Assembly (NCBI GenBank): GCA_963971225.1
Contig: OZ020269.1
Location: 1-64,000 of the forward strand
DNA length: 64,000 nt
Source of the DNA: Melieria omissa
Lineage: Eukaryota > Arthropoda > Insecta > Diptera > Ulidiidae
Reading direction: 5' to 3'
A program made the translations under genes and the position numbers. The notes below the pieces were generated by a model. That model had not been told where the DNA came from. It ran no database searches and worked only from the letters and a program-made list of their open reading frames with translations. How positions within the stretch are numbered: position 1 is the first letter of the stretch; each line of letters starts with the position of its first letter. Shown here piece after piece: positions 60,201 through 64,000 of the stretch.

Positions 60201-63200
60201 AACACGTGTGGGGGCTGCGCGGATTTTTGTTTTGTTTCCTCAAGAAATTCTATATATGAAAAAAAATTAGATGCTTTTGTTGTTGTAGTTTTTGTTTTGG
60301 CGATTGGTTGGCCTTTCGGCAATGACAAATGGGAACATTATATTTTTTTAACTTATAATTTTAAGGGTCAAGCGAAATGCACAATGTGCTTTCAACTAAT
60401 TCAATTAATTATTTAATTATTTATTATTATTTAATTTGTTTGCATTTTTTTGGGCAACTTTAAATGTATTGGTTTTTGCTTTTCCATAAGAAGACTTTGG
60501 GCACCCCTGATATAGATGTATCATGTGGTCGATATCACTTTTCCACAACGAAATTCTCCTGCATTATTTGAGATAGCGAGAAGATTGACCCCATTTATGA
60601 AAGCTCAAAACTCCAGCTAGGTTTTAAGGTTATTATTTTTTCTATAAACCTAGAATCATCATATTTTACAAGCATTTTATCGATTTTGCAGTAGGCAGCC
60701 ATTTAATGTCACTCTTGCGCATCGATCTGTTCATGATTGCCTAATAGTAATCAAATTATTGATTTAATTTGATAAAGCTGCAATCTCTAGCTACATTTTA
60801 AGGGGTTTTTTATTAACGTAACCCATACCGTTTGGAATCTATAAGCACTTTAGTGGTGAGTGTGTATTTTGTAATAGGCAGTTTTTCAATGTTATCCTTG
60901 CGCATCGATATGCTCATTATTCCTGAAGGATAATGAAAAGTTAGGGACCAATATAGAAAGCAGAAGACTCTGGCTAAATTTTAAGGGGTCAATTATTAAT
61001 ATGCACTTATGCATTTGGTGTTGACAAGCATTTTAGTGGTTGCACCCAAGTAGCAATTTTTTCAAAGTCACCGTTCCAAATCGATTTGCTTTCGAACCTT
61101 GGGGTATAGAAGGATGATTGATACCATTATAGAAAGCATACGAGTCTAGCTAAATAATAAGGCATAATATTATTAAAATCCGTTAACGGGTCGAGATTTA
61201 ACAGCCATAATTTCGATCATGCTGCCGGTGGGATATTTTTTTATTTACCAAATTATTGAAAGGTGGTCACTCTGGCATAATTTTGACGCCATTTTGATTA
61301 AAGTGATTGTGCGTACTTAGGTTCCACAAGCATTTGATTGGTTATATAGATCAGAGGTGCATTCTTTCAATCAGTCGTTGTTGTGACAGCAACGAAGCAA
61401 CACGTGTGGGGGCTGCGCGGATTTTTGTTTTGTTTCCTCAAGAAATTCTATGTATGAAAAAAAATTAGATGCTTTTGTTGTTGTAGTTTTTGTTTTGGCG
61501 ATTGGTTGGCCTTTCGGCAATGACAAATGGGAACATTATATTTTTTTCACTTATAATTTGAAGGGTCAAGCGAAATGCACAATGTGCTTTCAACTAATTC
61601 AATTAATTAAATAATTTGTTTGCATATTTTTGGGCAACTTTAAATGTATTGGTTTTTGCTTTTCCATAAGAAGACTTTGGGCACACCTGATATAGATGTA
61701 TCATGTGGTCGATATCACTTTTCCACAACGAAATTCTCCTGCATTATTTGAGATAGCGAGAAGATTGACCCCATTTATGAAAGCTCAAAACTCCAGCTAG
61801 GTTTTAAGGTTATTATTTTTTCTATAAACCTAGAATCATCATATTTTACAAGCATTTTATCGATTTTGCAGTAGGCAGCCATTTAATGTCACTCTTGCGC
61901 ATCGATCTGTTCATGATTGCCTAATAGTAATCAAATTATTGATTTAATTTGATAAAGCTGCAATCTCTAGCTACATTTTAAGGGGTTTTTTATTAACGTA
62001 ACCCATACCGTTTGGAATCTATAAGCACTTTAGTGGTGAGTGTGTATTTTGTAATAGGCAGTTTTTCAATGTTATCCTTGCGCATCGATATGCTCATTAT
62101 TCCTGAAGGATAATGAAAAGTTAGGGACCAATATAGAAAGCATAAGACTCTGGCTAAATTTTAAGGGGTCAATTATTAATATGCACTTATGCATTTGGTG
62201 TTGACAAGCATTTTAGTGGTTGCACCCAAGTAGCAATTTTTTCAAAGTCACCGTTCCAAATCGATTTGCTTTCGAACCTTGGGGTATAGAAGGATGATTG
62301 ATACCATTATAGAAAGCATACGAGTCTAGCTAAATAATAAGGCATAATATTATTAAAATCCGTTAACGGGTCGAGATTTAACAGCCATAATTTCGATCAT
62401 GCTGCCGGTGGGATATTTTTTTATTTACCAAATTATTGAAAGGTGGTCACTCTGGCATAATTTTGACGCCATTTTGATTAAAGTGATTGTGCGTACTTAG
62501 GTTCCACAAGCATTTGATTGGTTATATAGATCAGAGGTGCATTCTTTCAATCAGTCGTTGTTGTGACAGCAACGAAGCAACACGTGTGGGGGCTGCGCGG
62601 ATTTTTGTTTTGTTTCCTCAAGAAATTCTATGTATGAAAAAAAATTAGATGCTTTTGTTGTTGTAGTTTTTGTTTTGGCGATTGGTTGGCCTTTCGGCAA
62701 TGACAAATGGGAACATTATATTTTTTTCACTTATAATTTTAAGGGTCAAGCGAAATGCACAATGTGCTTTCAACTAATTCAATTAATTATTTAATTATTT
62801 ATTATTATTTAATTTGTTTGCATTTTTTTGGGCAACTTTAAATGTATTGGTTTTTGCTTTTCCATAAGAAGACTTTGGGCACCCCTGATATAGATGTATC
62901 ATGTGGTCGATATCACTTTTCCACAACGAAATTCTCCTGCATTATTTGAGATAGCGAGAAGATTGACCCCATTTATGAAAGCTCAAAACTCCAGCTAGGT
63001 TTTAAGGTTATTATTTTTTCTATAAACCTAGAATCATCATATTTTACAAGCATTTTATCGATTTTGCAGTAGGCAGCCATTTAATGTCACTCTTGCGCAT
63101 CGATCTGTTCATGATTGCCTAATAGTAATCAAATTATTGATTTATTTTAAAAAGCTGCAATCTCTAGCTACATTTTAAGTGGTTTTTTATTAACGTAACC

Positions 63201-64000
63201 CATACCGTTTGGAATCTATAAGCACTTTAGTGGTGAGTGTGTATTTTGTAATAGGCAGTTTTTCAATGTTATCCTTGCGCATCGATATGCTCATTATTCC
63301 TGAAGGATAATGAAAAGTTAGGGACCAATATAGAAAGCATAAGACTCTGGCTAAATTTTAAGGGGTCAATTATTAATATGCACTTATGCATTTGGTGTTG
63401 ACAAGCATTTTAGTGGTTGCACCCAAGTAGCAATTTTTTCAAAGTCACCGTTCCAAATCGATTTGCTTTCGAACCTTGGGGTATAGAAGGATGATTGATA
63501 CCATTATAGAAAGCATACGAGTCTAGCTAAATAATAAGGCATAATATTATTAAAATCCGTTAACGGGTCGAGATTTAACAGCCATAATTTCGATCATGCT
63601 GCCGGTGGGATATTTTTTTATTTACCAAATTATTGAAAGGTGGTCACTCTGGCTTAATTTTGACGCCATTTTGATTAAAGTGATTGTGCGTACTTAGGTT
63701 CCACAAGCATTTGATTGGTTATATAGATCAGAGGTGCATTCTTTCAATCAGTCGTTGTTGTGACAGCAACGAAGCAACACGTGTGGGGGCTGCGCGGATT
63801 TTTGTTTTGTTTCCTCAAGAAATTCTATGTATGAAAAAAAATTAGATGCTTTTGTTGTTGTAGTTTTTGTTTTGGCGATTGGTTGGCCTTTCGGCAATGA
63901 CAAATGGGAACATTATATTTTTTTCACTTATAATTTTAAGGGTCAAGCGAAATGCACAATGTGCTTTCAACTAATTCAATTAATTATTTAATTATTTATT
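51288..64000. repeat. Satellite array segment 8c, to the window edge
   Basis: Units at 51288 and 52480 are long and share agctataatttcg and tttacaaaatt. Others start at 53678, 54857, 56055, 57235, 58415, 59613, 60809, 61989 and 63186 (partial). The units at 53678 and 61989 share a rare tail (tttattttaaaaagctg, aagtggtttt) although one is short and the other long. No gene or transposon. Confidence 0.95.

Noticed and set aside
1..64000. CRISPR array or bacterial repeat system
   Set aside because: The repeats are ~1.2 kb with no short direct repeats separated by unique spacers, and the content is eukaryotic satellite and transposons.
1..64000. Ribosomal intergenic spacer
   Set aside because: Subrepeats plus a promoter per unit recall an rDNA spacer, but no rRNA gene sequence is seen anywhere in 64 kb and the promoter-like boxes are Pol II type.
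1..64000. Centromere or sex-chromosome identity
   Set aside because: A homogeneous satellite with nested transposons is compatible with either, but nothing in the sequence identifies the chromosomal location.

Overview
The window is a block of AT-rich eukaryotic satellite DNA, almost certainly from an insect and probably a fly. The species cannot be fixed from the sequence. The insect call rests on the transposon complement: a mauritiana-like mariner, a Jockey/CR1-type LINE with CCHC knuckles, and a compact RTE-type LINE. It also rests on an arthropod-style TATA plus TCAGTC initiator pair in the repeat. There are no host protein genes, rRNAs, tRNAs, CRISPR arrays or bacterial operons.

The backbone is a head-to-tail array of a ~1,180-bp monomer (long variant ~1,198 bp). 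I place 45 complete units plus a partial one at the right edge, all in one orientation and visibly ~98-99% alike. Monomer starts (first t of tttattaacg or its variant) are 1, 1181, 2361, 3559, 4739, 5937, 8396, 9574, 19333, 20485, 22609, 24532, 25701, 26881, 28061, 29984, 31182, 32349, 33541, 34722, 35902, 37071, 38253, 39459, 40618, 41798, 42978, 44176, 45357, 46537, 47735, 48916, 50096, 51288, 52480, 53678, 54857, 56055, 57235, 58415, 59613, 60809, 61989 and 63186. The units at 5937 and 9574 each contain about 1.4 monomers. Each monomer is built from degenerate ~176-bp subrepeats, one of which is split by a ~337-bp unique segment that has a TATA/initiator pair at its left edge and a 54-codon open frame.

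All transposons lie in the left 30 kb. Four near-identical 741-bp, internally deleted mariner copies (6614, 14279, 23286, 28738) sit at the same TA of the monomer, so they were multiplied by the satellite rather than by transposition. A 5'-truncated LINE (9873-13897) keeps ORF1 and ORF2 in one frame, separated by a single UAG in a readthrough-type context. A near-complete RTE (15324-18581) has a 13-bp target duplication and an open ~994-codon endonuclease/reverse-transcriptase frame. A 941-bp non-coding TIR element (21326-22266) has a TA duplication and six copies of a subterminal motif. From 29.5 kb to the end the array is uninterrupted, with 3-monomer higher-order repeats at 44-51 kb and one divergent island at ~35.5-36.7 kb.

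Order of events (inference): mariner insertion, then spread by unequal exchange and formation of a composite monomer, then duplication of a ~3.64-kb block, then LINE, RTE and TIR-element insertions. All coding transposons are antisense to the candidate satellite promoter, so satellite transcripts, if made, would be antisense to them.
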